From: Membranipora membranacea
Taxonomy: Eukaryota > Bryozoa > Gymnolaemata > Cheilostomatida > Membraniporidae
Reading direction: 5' to 3'
Assembly: GCA_914767715.1 (NCBI GenBank)
Contig: OU612065.1
Location: 12,710,001 to 12,774,000, forward strand
DNA: 64,000 nucleotides
The notes beneath the pieces were generated by a model. It did not search any database, had not been told where the DNA came from, and was given only the letters and a program-made list of their open reading frames with translations. Numbering within the stretch: the stretch's first letter is position 1; every line of letters starts with the position of its first letter. This document shows positions 37,801 through 51,300 of this stretch, one piece after another. The position numbers and the translations under genes are program-made.

Positions 37801-40800
37801 GACTTGCCACGATTACAAAGCTTTCCAAGAGATGTACAGTTCTTCTGATATTTGCATTCAATGTTCACTGATCCTGAAAAAAATTGTTGACTTGCCTGAC
37901 TACTTAAAGTACTATTTACTGGAGATTGACAAGTCTATTTTATCTAAAGGTTAACGGGAAGGAGTAACCGCAAACACGACCTAGGAATTGTCATTTGATT
38001 GGTTTGCACTTTTATCGTTTTGTACTGGCTCTTTCAATATATAAACATTTGCCATAGAACAAGGTGGAATGAAGGGTCCAGGCAAATTGTGACAGCGTAA
38101 CCGGTAGCTGTTACATAAGACTAACATTAGATCAGTTACGCAATGGGACACAGTCTGAGACATCTCATTTGATTGCAGGCTCCGATACCAGAGAACCACA
38201 TCCCACCACATATGCAGCCTAATCGTGGTGGTGGTGGTGGTGCTGGTATGGGCGGTCAGTACAATGGCCCACCTAATGGTATGGCTGGCGGCGGAATGGG
38301 TAACAACCCTGGCGGCAATATGGGCGGAGGAGGCAATCTCACCAAACATCAAATGCTTCAGATACTTGTAAACCAAATGAAGTTTCCTGTAAGTATATTC
38401 GGCTCTCATTTCTTTTCATTCATATCCTCTTACAATCTTTTTGTTCCATCTCAGCAGGGAGGGTGAGGTCCCTGATCTCAGGCCCAGTATAACTAAAACT
38501 TAGAAATCCACTTTATTTTATGACTATTAGAGTGAGTGTGTGATGGTTTTTCAGTTAATTATAATGGCTTAATAAATGACCTCTGTGGTCTCCCATAATG
38601 CCGGGAAGATTTAACAGTTTTAGGTTAGTGCTTTTAGTGCTTGGATTTTGTCTAAGCCAATGACCTAAATCAACCTCTCAGCAAGCCCTGACACTTGATA
38701 GTAGGAGTAATCAGGACTGGTCATCAGCCTGGAGCACTGCAGTGCTTGTTTGGTATCAGTCATTGTGTTGAGTTACTTCATGTTCCTATATAAGTATTTG
38801 TATGTGCTGATATCGCTGCTCGCTGTATACTTGTATAAGCCTGGTCTAGATATCCTATAAGCCTGACATTATGATTATTGATTTCAGGATTAGGCGGACT
38901 TTGTTGCTCTTAGACACTGAGACTGAAATATGCTCAGCAAAACAAGAAAATAACTGTAGCAAATTCCCTTACGTTAGGCAAAGTTTGACCCTCTAATTTC
39001 CCTATACCAGTTTATGATTAAGATTCACTGTAGTTGACATCCATTTATTTAGTGATATCTTACGTATTTGGTTTTTGTTTTTGTCTTGATCAGAAAGAGG
39101 AGGCTCACAGTGCTCTTATCAACAATGACATGAATCTACAGAGTGCCATCGGTGAGCTGGTGGCTAAAGGCAATAATATGCAACAGCCTATCGGCATGAA
39201 CATGGGTGGTATGTACTCTTAACTACAGCACACTCGCTGAGCTCAGAAATGTGTTATCTGTCTGCAAACAGATATTATGCTCTTTAATTTCATAATGACG
39301 ATCATGTTTAACAGACGCTATTCTGAAGATACAGTATACAGCAATCTAAGTATGAAAACTATGTTCATAATTTGACAGTATATTAACTTTGTGACATTTT
39401 ATTGATGCTACAGATGATAAATAGCCTCGTAGATGTTAGGTTTTGTAATACACCAGCTGAATTATTTGAATATGATACTTTCAAAAACATGGAAGCTATT
39501 TATATAAATTTCTACATGCTTGAGGAAATACCATATTTAGAGAAATCTCCAAGGGTAATTACAACCTGACTAGCGAACAGCAATAAATCTTGTAAGTGAG
39601 CTGATCAACCAGCAAATGATTTATTTAGTGATTGCTTCAAATCAAAACTAAACTATTCAGATGCAGTTAGTGTTGATTGATTGAAAAATCTGGTGTTGCC
39701 AGTACTATCCAGTTATGTTAGCGAATAATAATTGCATCTCTTGATGTTGCTATGACCTTTCTTTTTGCAGGTATGCATGGTGGACCCATGGGGGAGAACA
39801 CATTCAACCCAAACATTCCTCCACCAAATCTACCATCGAATCTAAATACTCCTTTCAATAACAATGCTCAACTAAATCAGTCTGCAGTTCAGGGACCTAG
39901 TCGCAAACCAAACCCTCCACGAGCTCCAATAGGTAACGTTCTCAACTTCTTGTTTATTCTTGCTCAACACAGCCAGGCATATACAGCTATTACTGAATGT
40001 TGTCCCAAGCTTAAGTATATCAAAGATAAATGGCTGTGATAAGCAGACATAGCGGTGATACTGTGACTTATAATACTATATGGTGTTTCAGGTCGAGGTG
40101 GTGGTGGCGGAGGCGGCGGTGGAGGCGGAGGATCTGTCCAGCAGCATCAGCAGAGATTAATTGTGCAGCAGTTACAGCTTGGTGTTAAGATGAACAACAT
40201 ACACCCACAGATATTAAACCTGCCTCTAACTGATCAGACTCTCAGATCCATCCAACAATTGCTCAATCTACAACAGACATACCAACACCACCACGATCAA
40301 CTAATGCAGGTATGTCTTGTGTAGAATATCAGATAACCTTATCTACTAGCCTATCCCGTGATGTGATAATCAGCTCAAATAAAGAAGAGCTTCTTGAACC
40401 TTTTAGTTTGAGTGTTATGCGCGTCTAGCATGAATTAGGCTGCCTGAGTCGTGAGTCAAGCTTGTGAAAAGCGATTATGGCAACATTATCACTGTTGTAC
40501 AACATGTGTTTACGGTCCACGCTCCAAGAAGTTGTCAATATAGTTTATGTAAGGCAGAAAACTTTTAATTATCTCATTCGATTGAAAGTGAGATCTTCAA
40601 ATTTTACCATTTTATCTATAATTGACCTCGTTTACATACTTTGAAGTCTCATCATGGATGCGCATAACTTGCCTACCAGGATACCCATGCTGAGTTAGAC
40701 TTCTTACTATAGTGGTTATACTCACATATGCTTGCTGTATTTAATGAGCAATGTGTGTTATATTACAGCTGCAGAGGAGAGGTGGCCCAAACCCTCAATG

Positions 40801-43800
40801 TGATTCACTCAATCAGACTCTTATCCAGATCAATCAACAGATGAGAAATATCCAACAACCTCTTATCAATCAGCATCAGGTAATAGTAACATCAGATCAC
40901 TGTGAAATCAGCTTTCCGTGAGGGCCCTGTCTCAGCTATAAGTAATGTTACTGGATTGGATACACTATGAGGAGACACTCATTGGGGGCTCCGGTCGGTC
41001 CTAAAATTGTATCAGGCCGATGATATACCATTATTTGGCTATTGTCTTACCATCGCACACAGATAATAGAGTGTTTTTAATGATAATTTTGTATTCGAAG
41101 TTGCTGTTGTCAAAGACGCAGCCGCTGGCTTTACAGTGTCCACAAAATGTTCCTGTAAAATGAACGGTTTGCTCTTCTTCCAAGCTGTAATTATCCCACC
41201 TTGGTCTGTTCACAAATATATACTGGTAGCCTGTCGACATGAAAGTTACATTTCCTCAGGCTAGATGTAATAAATTATAGGGTACAGTTTACAGTGAGTG
41301 CCTGGATAATTTTGCAATATGATATCCTAAGAGCAATCATATTGTGATCAGAGAGTAAGGATATATATCCTTACTCTGTGATGAATGCGATACAAACCTT
41401 AGATATGAAGGTATATGTAGTAGTACAAGGTAGTGTTGTTAGGTTCTGCCAAATGCGAGTTGACACCATCCTCCTGCTGGTGATATCTCCAAGCCATCCC
41501 ATCTCTGTAACAAGTGCATCCAAACACAATACTTTGAAAGGTACTACAAAACGATATATCTTATTTCCCTTCTTATTCCAGATGCCTAAGATGAGCGGTG
41601 GCGGCGGTAGTGGTGCTGGAGGTATCAGTGATGGAATATCTAACATGTCTATGAGAGAGTCTAAGCTTGGTATATGGACAGCTGACAAAGGCAGCAGACA
41701 AGGTGCTCCTTCAATGGGCTCAAATCCTTCTCTTCACTCTTCTCATTCTACTCCTAACCTACAGGGTGCGTCTCACCTGATATCCCGATCCCATCCATCT
41801 TCTTCCTTGTGTAATATGACATAACTTACCTTCTCATGGAAAGGTTACTAACCATGGTGTAGAGTTATAACATGTAACAAACTTAAAGCTTCTACTTGAC
41901 ACTTTTATTTTGTTATGTAGTTGTGTGACTTTGGTTTATATCTGCTTTTGTTGCCTATCCCACCATCCACTCGATCACACATCAGCTCTCCTCGACCTCG
42001 TATGTGTTGTGATTTGAGTTAGCGTTATTTTTGTATTGCATTCACACTGGGTTGCTGTCCATATTAGGGCAGTTTACCATCGTTCACAGCTTGTAATTGA
42101 CAAGGAAAACAGAAACTGTTTATGTATCTAATGACTGCTGAAAATTTCTTCTCCCATTCACACATTTTCTGTGCTCAAATTTATCAGGTAGTGGTGGCGG
42201 ACTGGGCGATCACAATCCCTGGTCATCCGGCTCAGCAATGAGCTCTGGCTCTGGTATGTGGTCAACTATCAGTCCAAGCAACCAGTTCATGGACAACCCA
42301 AGCGAATCTCAGTCAGCCAATTCTAGCAGCGGACCAAATATACCCACTTCTTCCACGTCAGACTCTGGTGTCACAGGGGACAGTGCCAGCTTTGATATTC
42401 CTGAATTTGTGCCTGGTAAGCCATGGACAGGTGGCAGCAACAACAAGATAGAAGATGATCCCAACATCACACCAGGCAGCGTGGCCAGGTCACTCTCAGT
42501 CAGCACTTCAACACTCAATGGATCTGGTAAGCCTCCCAGCCCTACACAATCAAATGAGATGATAGCATGAAGAAATCACAACATATTTCTTGACATTATA
42601 GTGCACTCAATGTGGTAGCGCTAGACCGAAACTTGAAGAGAAATTTTCATCCTTATAATAGCAAGGCTACGATTTGAGATTTCTTTGTTGATTTGATGCA
42701 AATGCAGAATGTTCATTAATGTGGTGATTTATGTTGTCAGGGCGTAACAGTACAGACCTTGGGTGGGGAGGTAATCTGCCTGTATCGAAGTCTACCTGGT
42801 CCACACACAACCCTGCCTCCCCTGCTGATGATATGTGGGGAGGAAAGGCCACAAGACCTCCTCCAGGCTTCAACAAGAACATCAACCGTAGCATGTCTAT
42901 GCCTCACGGACCATCAGAAAAATCGGCATTTAGTCCGGGTGAGAATGAAAGCTTGGCTAAAACTGTTTGACTTAAGCAGATGAATTGGGAGAAGGCATCA
43001 ACTGATTTTGTAGAAATATTTATGATTTGCCGTGGATTATTATATCAAGAGTCATTTCCAAGTATATCTGTTGTCAAGCCTCCGTGTTCAATTCTTGTGA
43101 TCAGCCTGTTCACGTGTTGTTCCTTTGTTACAGTTGGAAGTGGTTGGGACAGCCAGTCCTCTCTGAACTCAGGTTCTACATGGCTAGTACTACGTAATCT
43201 CACTCCTCAGATCGACGGTGCCACTCTAAAGACCCTCTGCTCACAGCACGGTCCTCTGCTCAACTTTTTCGTCAATCAGAACAACGGCCAGGCTTTGGTG
43301 CAGTATGCCAGCAGGCTAGAGGGACAGAAAGCTCACAAGAGTCTAAACTCTTGTGTGCTCGGAAACACAACTATCATGACTGAGTTTGTGGATGAGAGCG
43401 AGGTAAGCATACAGTTGTTGTTTTTCTTTATCATTATTATCGAGGTATGTTAATAGTTGAAAGGAAAAGAAGTTACACAAAACTTAGCACAAGCTCAAAT
43501 AGAAAAAAATTGGCGTGAAGATAATGAATTCAGTTTCTAAATGTCAATTTACCAATTTCAATACTACATGGACAACTTAATCTAGCAGATACCCAGTTAC
43601 CAATCTCTTATTGAGTATTTTTCCATGTTTTAGGTACAGAGAATTATCGATCAATGCCAGAGACAGGGTAACATTGCCCGCTCTCAGTCTCTCTCCACAG
43701 CTCCTGGTTCAGCAATGTGGCCGAACACCAACAACAACAGCTCGAGTACCTCTAACCTGTGGGGCGGCAGCATGGCTCCCGGCAGCGGAGGATCCACCTG

Positions 43801-43837
43801 GGGTGGTCTAGGCAGCGGCCTCGTCGACAACTACTAA
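28846..43837 (+). CDS. TNRC6: GW182/TNRC6 protein, scaffold of miRNA silencing (5' end unresolved)
   Basis: Links Argonaute to PABP and the CCR4-NOT and PAN2-PAN3 deadenylases in P-bodies. Exons: 28846 (or acceptor 28901)-29044, 29463-29834, 30615-30682, 33129-34086, 34468-34651, 34917-35215, 35799-35984, 36793-37094, 37536-37652, 38179-38388, 39094-39208, 39771-39932, 40092-40309, 40769-40879, 41582-41765, 42188-42526, 42741-42938, 43134-43402, 43634-43837; phases agree, about 1,564 aa if the ATG at 28846 is used. Order: Asn/Ser-rich segment, Argonaute-binding region with many W-G/W-x motifs (about 14 Trp in the 958-bp exon, then NNGTAIW), UBA, Gly tract, Gln-rich region, PAM2, RRM, and a Trp-bearing C-terminus (NLWGGS, STWGGL). 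IEDDPNITPGSVARS after PAM2 is a family hallmark. The true start and any earlier exons are uncertain. Confidence 0.95.
29999..30040 (+). other. Candidate 42-bp cassette exon of TNRC6
   Basis: The interval is bounded by an acceptor (TTATCACAG) and a donor (GTAATT). It is a multiple of three and runs phase 1 to phase 1, matching the end of the 29463-29834 exon and the start of the 30615 exon. It would insert 14 residues (AGHLSPAVPAGKVL). Including or skipping it keeps the frame open. This comes from splice-site logic only. Confidence 0.3.
38344..39168 (+). other. UBA-like domain of TNRC6 (split by an intron)
   Basis: Residues HQMLQILVNQMKFP (end of exon 38179-38388) continue in exon 39094-39208 with KEEAHSALINNDMNLQSAIG. 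This is the three-helix UBA pattern found between the GW region and the Q-rich region of animal GW182 proteins. Confidence 0.8.
41347..41382. repeat. 36-bp near-perfect palindrome in a TNRC6 intron
   Basis: A perfect 26-bp core (41352-41377, AGAGTAAGGATAT and its complement) is flanked, after one mismatched pair, by a further complementary ATCA/TGAT. It could form a hairpin. It lies in the intron 40880-41581. Confidence 0.8.
42382..42426 (+). other. PAM2 motif of TNRC6 (PABP MLLE-domain ligand)
   Basis: SASFDIPEFVPGKPW fits the GW182-type PAM2, where the invariant Phe and the PGKPW end contact the C-terminal MLLE domain of PABPC1. Compare the Drosophila pattern ending EFEPGKPW. It lies in exon 42188-42526. 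Confidence 0.92.
43170..43645 (+). other. RRM domain of TNRC6 (split by an intron)
   Basis: STWLVLRNLTPQIDG forms the RNP2-like strand, TLKTLCSQHGPL the first helix, and NNGQALVQYASRLEGQKA the RNP1 region and second helix. NTTIMTEFVDESE closes the fold and continues into the last exon with VQRII. GW182 RRMs generally lack RNA-binding aromatics; here too the RNP1 region does not show the usual aromatic pair. Confidence 0.9.
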
Positions 43838-46800
43838 ACAATCTACACTGTCATGTACCGGTATTTTTGTCTCACCTCTTATCATAATGATCTAATTTGG
43901 TGGAAAAATGGTTTTATATTAGGATTATTAACGCTATGACATCACACACTGCTTTTCCATCAAAAAAGGTCTTCTCATAACTGTGACATCACATTCTAGT
44001 CGTATCAGTGACGTGTAAATCACGCCACGCAATTACTAGTTTGTGATTTTAGCTGCCAATTCTATTTCTATCTCAACCGCTCAGATTATTTATGATAATA
44101 TTATTGTGTTATATGAATGGATCTCTAAAAGACACCCACAACGATATATCATTTATAATAGAAAGTTATTTTCAGTTTTTGTCTTGCTGCCGCGCACGCC
44201 TGGCCTGACAATAACTCTATAAGATGGTGTGTGAGATGCCATAGATATATACTTGTCCTAGTATAACTTATATACCTATCATAAACAGAACCTAAGTCTA
44301 TATCGCCTCAGCTACCAAAATGGAATTACTACCACTATAATATTCTAATCATTATTCATATTATCTTATTATAATATTATGCTTTTGGTTAGTTGTAGTT
44401 TAATTGAATCATCGTTTTCCTGCCTAAGTATTATTCGTTGAATCAACTATACAATTGAATCTATGTGTGCTATGGTACTTCAGTCATAATGATACAGTGC
44501 GATGATAACTGTTCTCAAGGGTTATGGTGCACACAACTTACTCACTATTATTATTTCTGGAAGCATGATTATACTTATATTACTCAAACAACGCACATTA
44601 TGCATTTTCTCTCTGGAATTGCTGGCCTTAAGCCTTAAGTATTATCTCTAAGACTCTGTAATCTATATATTTATCACTTAATTTCAAGTCCAGACACAGG
44701 TGGACCCAGATGTCAGGGAAAAATTCTGTTTAGGCTTAATGATACATTCAAATAAGCTGTTGGAATTCAGCAGTAGTCCTTTACCACCTAACATACCACT
44801 GTTTTATTTGATGCCTTCATGTGATGTTCCGAAACAGATTTCTATTCGAAAAGTAACCAAAAAAAACCAAAAAAAGGGTCGGCGGAATGTTCCACGTATG
44901 ATTCTATTTTATATGAAACAGATCTTTGCACTATTGTATACCATTTGCAATCAAATATTTTATCATTTTAATGTGCCAAGTTCCCTCCCCATACTACGTA
45001 TGTTATTTAGCTTCTGGGCGGAGGTGCCTCTGCTAAATCACTGACTTTGATGGTGCATGGTCCTATAAGGTAACCTGTGCAAAACAGTACTTCCTACCAC
45101 CTACAATTTAATATAGCTATTATTTGTGTGTTTTTTTTGTGTTTTTTTTTGTGATTATCTGTCAAATTACTCTCTTACTGTCGGCTCAGTAAATATCTAT
45201 CACTATAATAAGTCCTTGTACCACGACAAAGTCATCCGTTGTTCTAGCCAAAGTTCAAAGATTGCCCGCCGCAAAATTAACTCCCTATTTTGATCATTCA
45301 CAAAATACCAAGTGCAAAATTTCTCTCTTCTATCTGTGAAAATTCCATACATAACCGTAAACTTACTTATCATAATTATCTTAAAATCTGTGTTTAGATT
45401 TCTTAGTTAATCATTGAAATTATAATCCTGGTGGGTGGTTGTCTGTCCCCTTCCGTTTTGAATTGTATTACAATGAAAATTGGCAGACTTTGAAGATATT
45501 ATAGAAATGATGACAGTGCAACATAATCCATAAGTAGCTATCTTATTAATGTGTGCTCATGCAATGAGTCTATCCAGTCAATATTCTCCTGAGAAAATCC
45601 AACTAGAGTATTGTCTAGCAAACCGGTTCTTTGACTAAGCAGATGTATTTTTTATAAACACTAAAAGTAGCCTTTGTGAACCAACCCACCGTCATTTTTG
45701 TCTAGTGATAATTAGCATTGTTGTCATTTTGGTGCCACAGTTGTTTCGGAGCCCAGGCTTGTGTGCAGCTTAGCCATGGCAACGTCCTCAGAAAAAATTT
45801 ATCTGACATGAAATCATCAGCACTTCTACTGATCTCCCAATCTCAAATCATGCATACATGACTAAAACATGTCAGTATTAGAGTAGACAGTCCTAGCATT
45901 AGTCTCAAATCGCTGCCAAAAATCAGGCGCAACCTACCGCTGTTACATTGTGGGGCAGTGGAACAACCAGCCGTGTTCTCAATGTTAGTGGTAGACGAAT
46001 TAAGCCTCTGTGTTATCAATCTTACCATTCCGCCACCCAAACGAAAGCTTCTCCCATCTACTATGATCAATTATACTTTTGAGAATCGGAATATATAACG
46101 AAAAAAAACTACAAAAAAATTCAAAAAATGACAAAACTCCTAAAAGCAAAGTGAAAGTGTAATGCAATCATTGGTGCTAAGTGTCGGAACTAATCGCAGC
46201 CGCAGCTTTAGAATCTTAAGAACTCGGAGTCTTTCTTGTCAGGTGTGTGACTCAGCAACAAATCGCCACGCTGTGTCATTCCATTTCCCAAAATTCTACA
46301 TCAACGCTACTACTTTTTAAGTGCTCACAAAATACTAGATTCAACTGAAACCATATTCTCCATAACAAAAAACTCGAAAAAAAATTGAGATAAATGGAAT
46401 TTTAAAAAAACATTAACCCATACCTTTTGGCAATTCAAATGAAAATTTGGCAACTTTTTGTTTTCTTAAACTTGGTCTTAAAGCATTTGTGTTGGTAAAA
46501 TCCCTTGTCTGTGGTGTTTCCTACGGTTAAATATCATTATCATTACACTTATGCCATTATTGATTGCTTTCTACCAATATAGCGTCATGTTTGCTTGCTA
46601 CTACTGTAATTATTTCTCTTTTGACACAATTCTGCTATAATAGCTATTAGGCCAGGTCTGACCGACTCTGTGAATGCTAGTTTGATACTGATATATTATG
46701 TATATCAGGGTTTTGCTTTTCCTAACCAGTAAAATGGTTGTTCTTTGCTCGTCTAATCACTATTCTGATATTCACTGAAATGTTTTCCACTGTGAACACT

Positions 46801-46979
46801 AAACTGTGTAGAATTAGCAGCACAGTTGCCATATTGGCGGTTTTATATCCAGTCATTGCGCTTATTACTACTACTATGATACATTGTTTTGTCTTTTTTC
46901 TTGTGTGATCATACTATTATATTATTACTCTTAGTATATTGTAGTGAATATTTTTGGTGATAAATTGAAGAAAAATAAA
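43838..46979 (+). other. Probable long 3' UTR of TNRC6 with polyadenylation signal at its end
   Basis: After the stop there is no further coding exon. The first good AATAAA I noticed is at 46974-46979, about 3.1 kb downstream, inside AAAAATAAAATTG. The region is AU-rich with many TTTTTGT and A-rich runs (near 44860, 45130, 46110). Earlier cleavage sites using variant hexamers are possible. Confidence 0.5.
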
Positions 46980-46989
46980 ATTGCTGTGG

Positions 46990-48373
46990 CGCTCGCCGAA
47001 ACAAAGGCTTGAGCAATGCCCTACTGAACTATCCTGTCCAATTCCTATAATAGATTACAGTTAGGCACGCTGTTGATTATATTCTGTTGCTAAAAGAAGA
47101 AGCAATGGGATTTTGCTCGTTCCCTGCTATAATCAGTACGACTCTCTGTATATGATTAATTGATTACGAAATGCTCCCCTCAATGAGACTCTAACAGGCG
47201 AGTTCTGTGTCACCTGTTGCCTGGAGATAATAGAGTAGGCATGGGGCGCTATGCTGTGTATGATAAGGCTAGTAACAAATCAATTAACCATGCACGTTTT
47301 GTATTGCGCTTGATGGTTTTTACACCTACCTGGTTATTGGTAAACTGTGCAACAACCCCTGCAATAGATTACAGATACATAAATATTTAGCCCTAATCAA
47401 CTGGGTGATTTTGACAGACAACCTCATTTTTATACAACATGTAATCAGGGAGGGTGGGATATACCATATGGTGTAAGCCAATATTATTATTTGCAGACAA
47501 ATTTGCCCAGCACAAGTGGAGTTTTCCCTCTTTCTTGTGAGAGTAGATAACTCATGTGTGTCTTGTCATATCAATGATAGGCCCTACCAATCATGCCAGA
47601 GTCAGTAAGAGGGTTTCTGGAGAGACAAGTTGGGTTTTGTTTTTGGACTCAACAAATTTATGGGGGTGATAATGCCAAGATTTAGTCTTGCTGTTTCCTC
47701 CTGTTGTACTCGCAATGCTGAAGGCAACTTTCCTAACCCAACTATGGGAAACAGCAGAGAGGATATAGGATCAAAATTGGGATGATATGAATTGTCAATG
47801 GTCTCCAATGCAATGGAGAGTGGAGTCCATGGCAAATTAGAGCCATCCCAATAGATAATGGGGCAGATACTCACCAGACTTCTCCAAGATCAACAGACTG
47901 ATGTCATAGTTTACACGAAACTATTGGATGGAGATAGGGTCTGAACATCGGGTATAACTAAGATAAATGTATGTGTGATAATAACAGCCCCAGATGTTTG
48001 CTCTGACATAGCTACAGCTCCTGAAGTTCATATGGAGGATCCAAACATGGAGCCAATCTCTGTGTCATGATAATAATACTGGTTAACTTTTTAAATTTAG
48101 CTCAATTTTATGAGCATTGTTCATATTCCTGCTTGTTCTGGTCTGTATACTGATTTCAAACGCAGAGGTGCGGTGGATAAATAGTCATTATATTTTCAAT
48201 TCTAGTATTAACTATAACTGAAAAACGTAAGTCGTGTAACGCGGCTACTGAAAAAGTAGCCGTGTGACAAGGCTAGAAAAACACGGGTAATTATCAAAGT
48301 TTAGACGATAGGCAAATCTTTGTGCAGCCTTTCTCATCGGTATCAGAAGAACACGAGAGGAGCTCCAAGCTGC
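46990..48373. other. Tail-to-tail intergenic region between TNRC6 and EIF3L
   Basis: The two genes converge here. It should include the EIF3L 3' UTR at its right end. No coding exon, RNA gene or repeat was recognised; the 90-codon minus frame at 47602-47874 has no homology I can see. Confidence 0.5.
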
Positions 48374-51300
48374 TTACTGGTAGGTGGGCTGTTTAGTGGT
48401 GTTCAGTTTCTTCAGGTTCTTATTGAGCTACAAAAATAAGCAAAAACTCATTTACTACAAGGCTTTTAACGAAGGTTAGAAACTGATAAAGGAAGGTTAG
48501 ATCATCTTCATTGTCCTTAGTGGCTGCACACATAATAGGCTAACAAAGTGAGACAAAGAATAAGCGCTTGTTAGGGGGTAGTAAACCCGATCTGGATCTT
48601 ACCAGACTGCATCTACAGACAAATACCTCTAGTATTTTACCCCTAAACACTCTGGGATTGGCAGGCAGGGTGGCGTATTGGTTAGGATTAGAGCATCTCA
48701 ATCTGAGAGTTGCAGGTTCGAATCCCGGTCACTACCCATGCTGCTGAAGGAGGTGAGCTCTCTGGACAATAGCCTAGCTTGCCCACTCCTACCTTGCACA
48801 GGAGTGCGCTAAATTGAATATGTATATGTATCTATCTTATATTCATGTAAAGATTGCTGGAGAGCAGCTAAATAAAAAAGTGATTTACATTTACAAGTGA
48901 TTTACATTTACAAAGAATGTTAAGGGGAACTCAAACCACCTGGTTGCTATTGAGTGTACAACACTTGATTTAATAGGATATCGAATATCGAATAAGAATG
49001 ATCAGACATTACCTCCTCAAACTTGTGTATCTGCCGAATGAAGAAGTCGCCATATCTCCTAGCCACCTGTGTGTCTGCGATGTGAATCATATCCTACAAA
49101 AGCATCGATATGAGGTTTTCTCTACTAATAGATTATTTAGACAGGTGCGTAATACAAACATGCCATAGAAATAGAACGCTTACTTATCATAGGAGAGGAA
49201 TTTATCATTGAGAATAGGATGGTCAAGTCATGCTTAGTTTTTACTTACATTGTCTATGTAGAAATCAACCTCAGATCCAGACTGAAATTCACCATCTAAT
49301 CCACTGGAGCTTCCAGCCCAGACTACGTTCTTCATCTTGTGCTAAAAAAAGAAACATGCCATATTAATAGCATATGTATACCTATGTATACCTTAGTAGG
49401 TTATTTAAATTTACGACTGTCCCAAGTTTCCTAATTTATCATGTGAACTGGGAATTTCTTCAAGTTAGTTATATTTTACCTTGAAGCACATAAGAGCAGT
49501 CTTGAGTTCGTCGATAGTCATATCCATGAATGTCGCCAGCTTAGACAGAGGAAGAGTAGTGTATAGTTTGAGATAACTCCTGATTGTACCCAGTAAATGA
49601 TGCTGCTGTACTTCATCCATAAATACCTTCAGCTGAAGAATGTACGGCTCCTGAACAAAATAAAATATTATTAGAATTAATTAATAAATGCAGGTCAAAT
49701 ACAGATCTACCTGCTGTAAACTACCACAGATACGAAGGTTAATAGCTCAGGTGCTCTTAAAAGAGAAAGGTTAGCTATCTAAACATAACACACGGCTTCA
49801 TCAATAAAAAGACATGCACTCTTACCTTATGATAGTTCAGCTGTGTCTCGTAATTTGGTGGAACAGGAGACAAGAACTTTGGACATCCGAAGGCAAAGGA
49901 GTTTTGAAATTCATTCACATCCCTGCAATAACAGAATAAAAATTTGAAAATGATCACTGCATCCATATGCAACCAGTGACAGATTTTTGTTTAATCATTT
50001 TACCATGTACAAAGTAATTCAAAACACGCAGCAATGATAATGTAAATGTAGTATTGGATATGGAAGAAGCCTGGCAGTGTAGGTAGAAGCTGATGCAAAC
50101 CTACCCCTTCTGCATTCTGAGTTTCTTATCCTGATATTTATCTTGAAGCTGTGAATGAACGCTCTCATCAATTCTCATTGGATGAAGAACCAGGCATATG
50201 TTCAACAGAGTATACATCTGATCGTTCTGCTTATTAATCTGTCAATATTAAAGTGTAAAAATAGATTGACCATCAATATAGAATAGGAAGCCAAATGGGA
50301 GATATCAAATCAGTGACATCTAATGTGGATATCTCCGGTTGATTGTCAAATGATTACGCGGTACATCCTGAAGTAACATACTATAACACGATGACAATAT
50401 TCATGTCATGATTTAGTATTGGGGCTGTTTTAGAAAGAAAGAATGAACTTACCTGGTCGTACAGCTGTGCTTTATTCTGGAACATAGACTTAGTTCTCTG
50501 AATATAGAGTAGAATGTTGGTGAAAGTACGGATGGCATCCTGATACCTTCTCATCATCATGTAAACAAACCCTACGTAGTAGTAGGTGGTGATCTGACAT
50601 CCTGGTACTCGTGAATACAAGTTCTAAAATTGAATGAAAGACTGTGAGCAATAGTGGCATACAGTAACATACCCACATGTCAGGTCGCAGTAAGGCAACT
50701 ACTAGATGACAGATAGCGGACTCATTATTGTGATGCGATAACAGCATTAGATTCAATAAAGTTAAAGATGTCCCTTAACTTGCAGACCGTCAGAGGCTCC
50801 AAACCATCAAATATACCTTCTTGTTGAAGTCGATACTCTCCAGCACCTTGAGAGCCTGATAGTAATCTCCTAGTAGTGAGTGGAGTCTCAGCAGACCAAT
50901 CAGAGAGAAATAACCTAACATCTTATACAAAGAGTTCTGTCCGAAATCTCCAGCCACACTGCTAGGATCACCACCTGAAAAAATTGATATGACGCTAGGG
51001 ATTTAATTAACCTCAACACAAAGGTAAAACGTATTGAACTGAGAGCATCAGCCTTGCACTCTTTATCGCCAAAATCCACAATAATTGTCACTTTTATTAT
51101 GCCGGACTTACAACACATGTATAGTGCTGACATCCCGCACAGTCATTTATGAGGGTACACATGCCTCATTTACGATATAATAGTTCAATGGGCCAATCTA
51201 AGCACCAATCATGGTCCTGTCACACTGACTCGTTCTTGTTGCACATACCACTAGAGTAGACCTCCAGCTGCTGGTTGATGTTGGACTTATCAACCAGCGA

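Noticed and set aside
48668-48737. A functional tRNA gene
   Set aside because: The A and B boxes and acceptor pairing are present, but the anticodon arm pairs poorly and an unrelated body with a tandem-repeat tail follows, as in a SINE.
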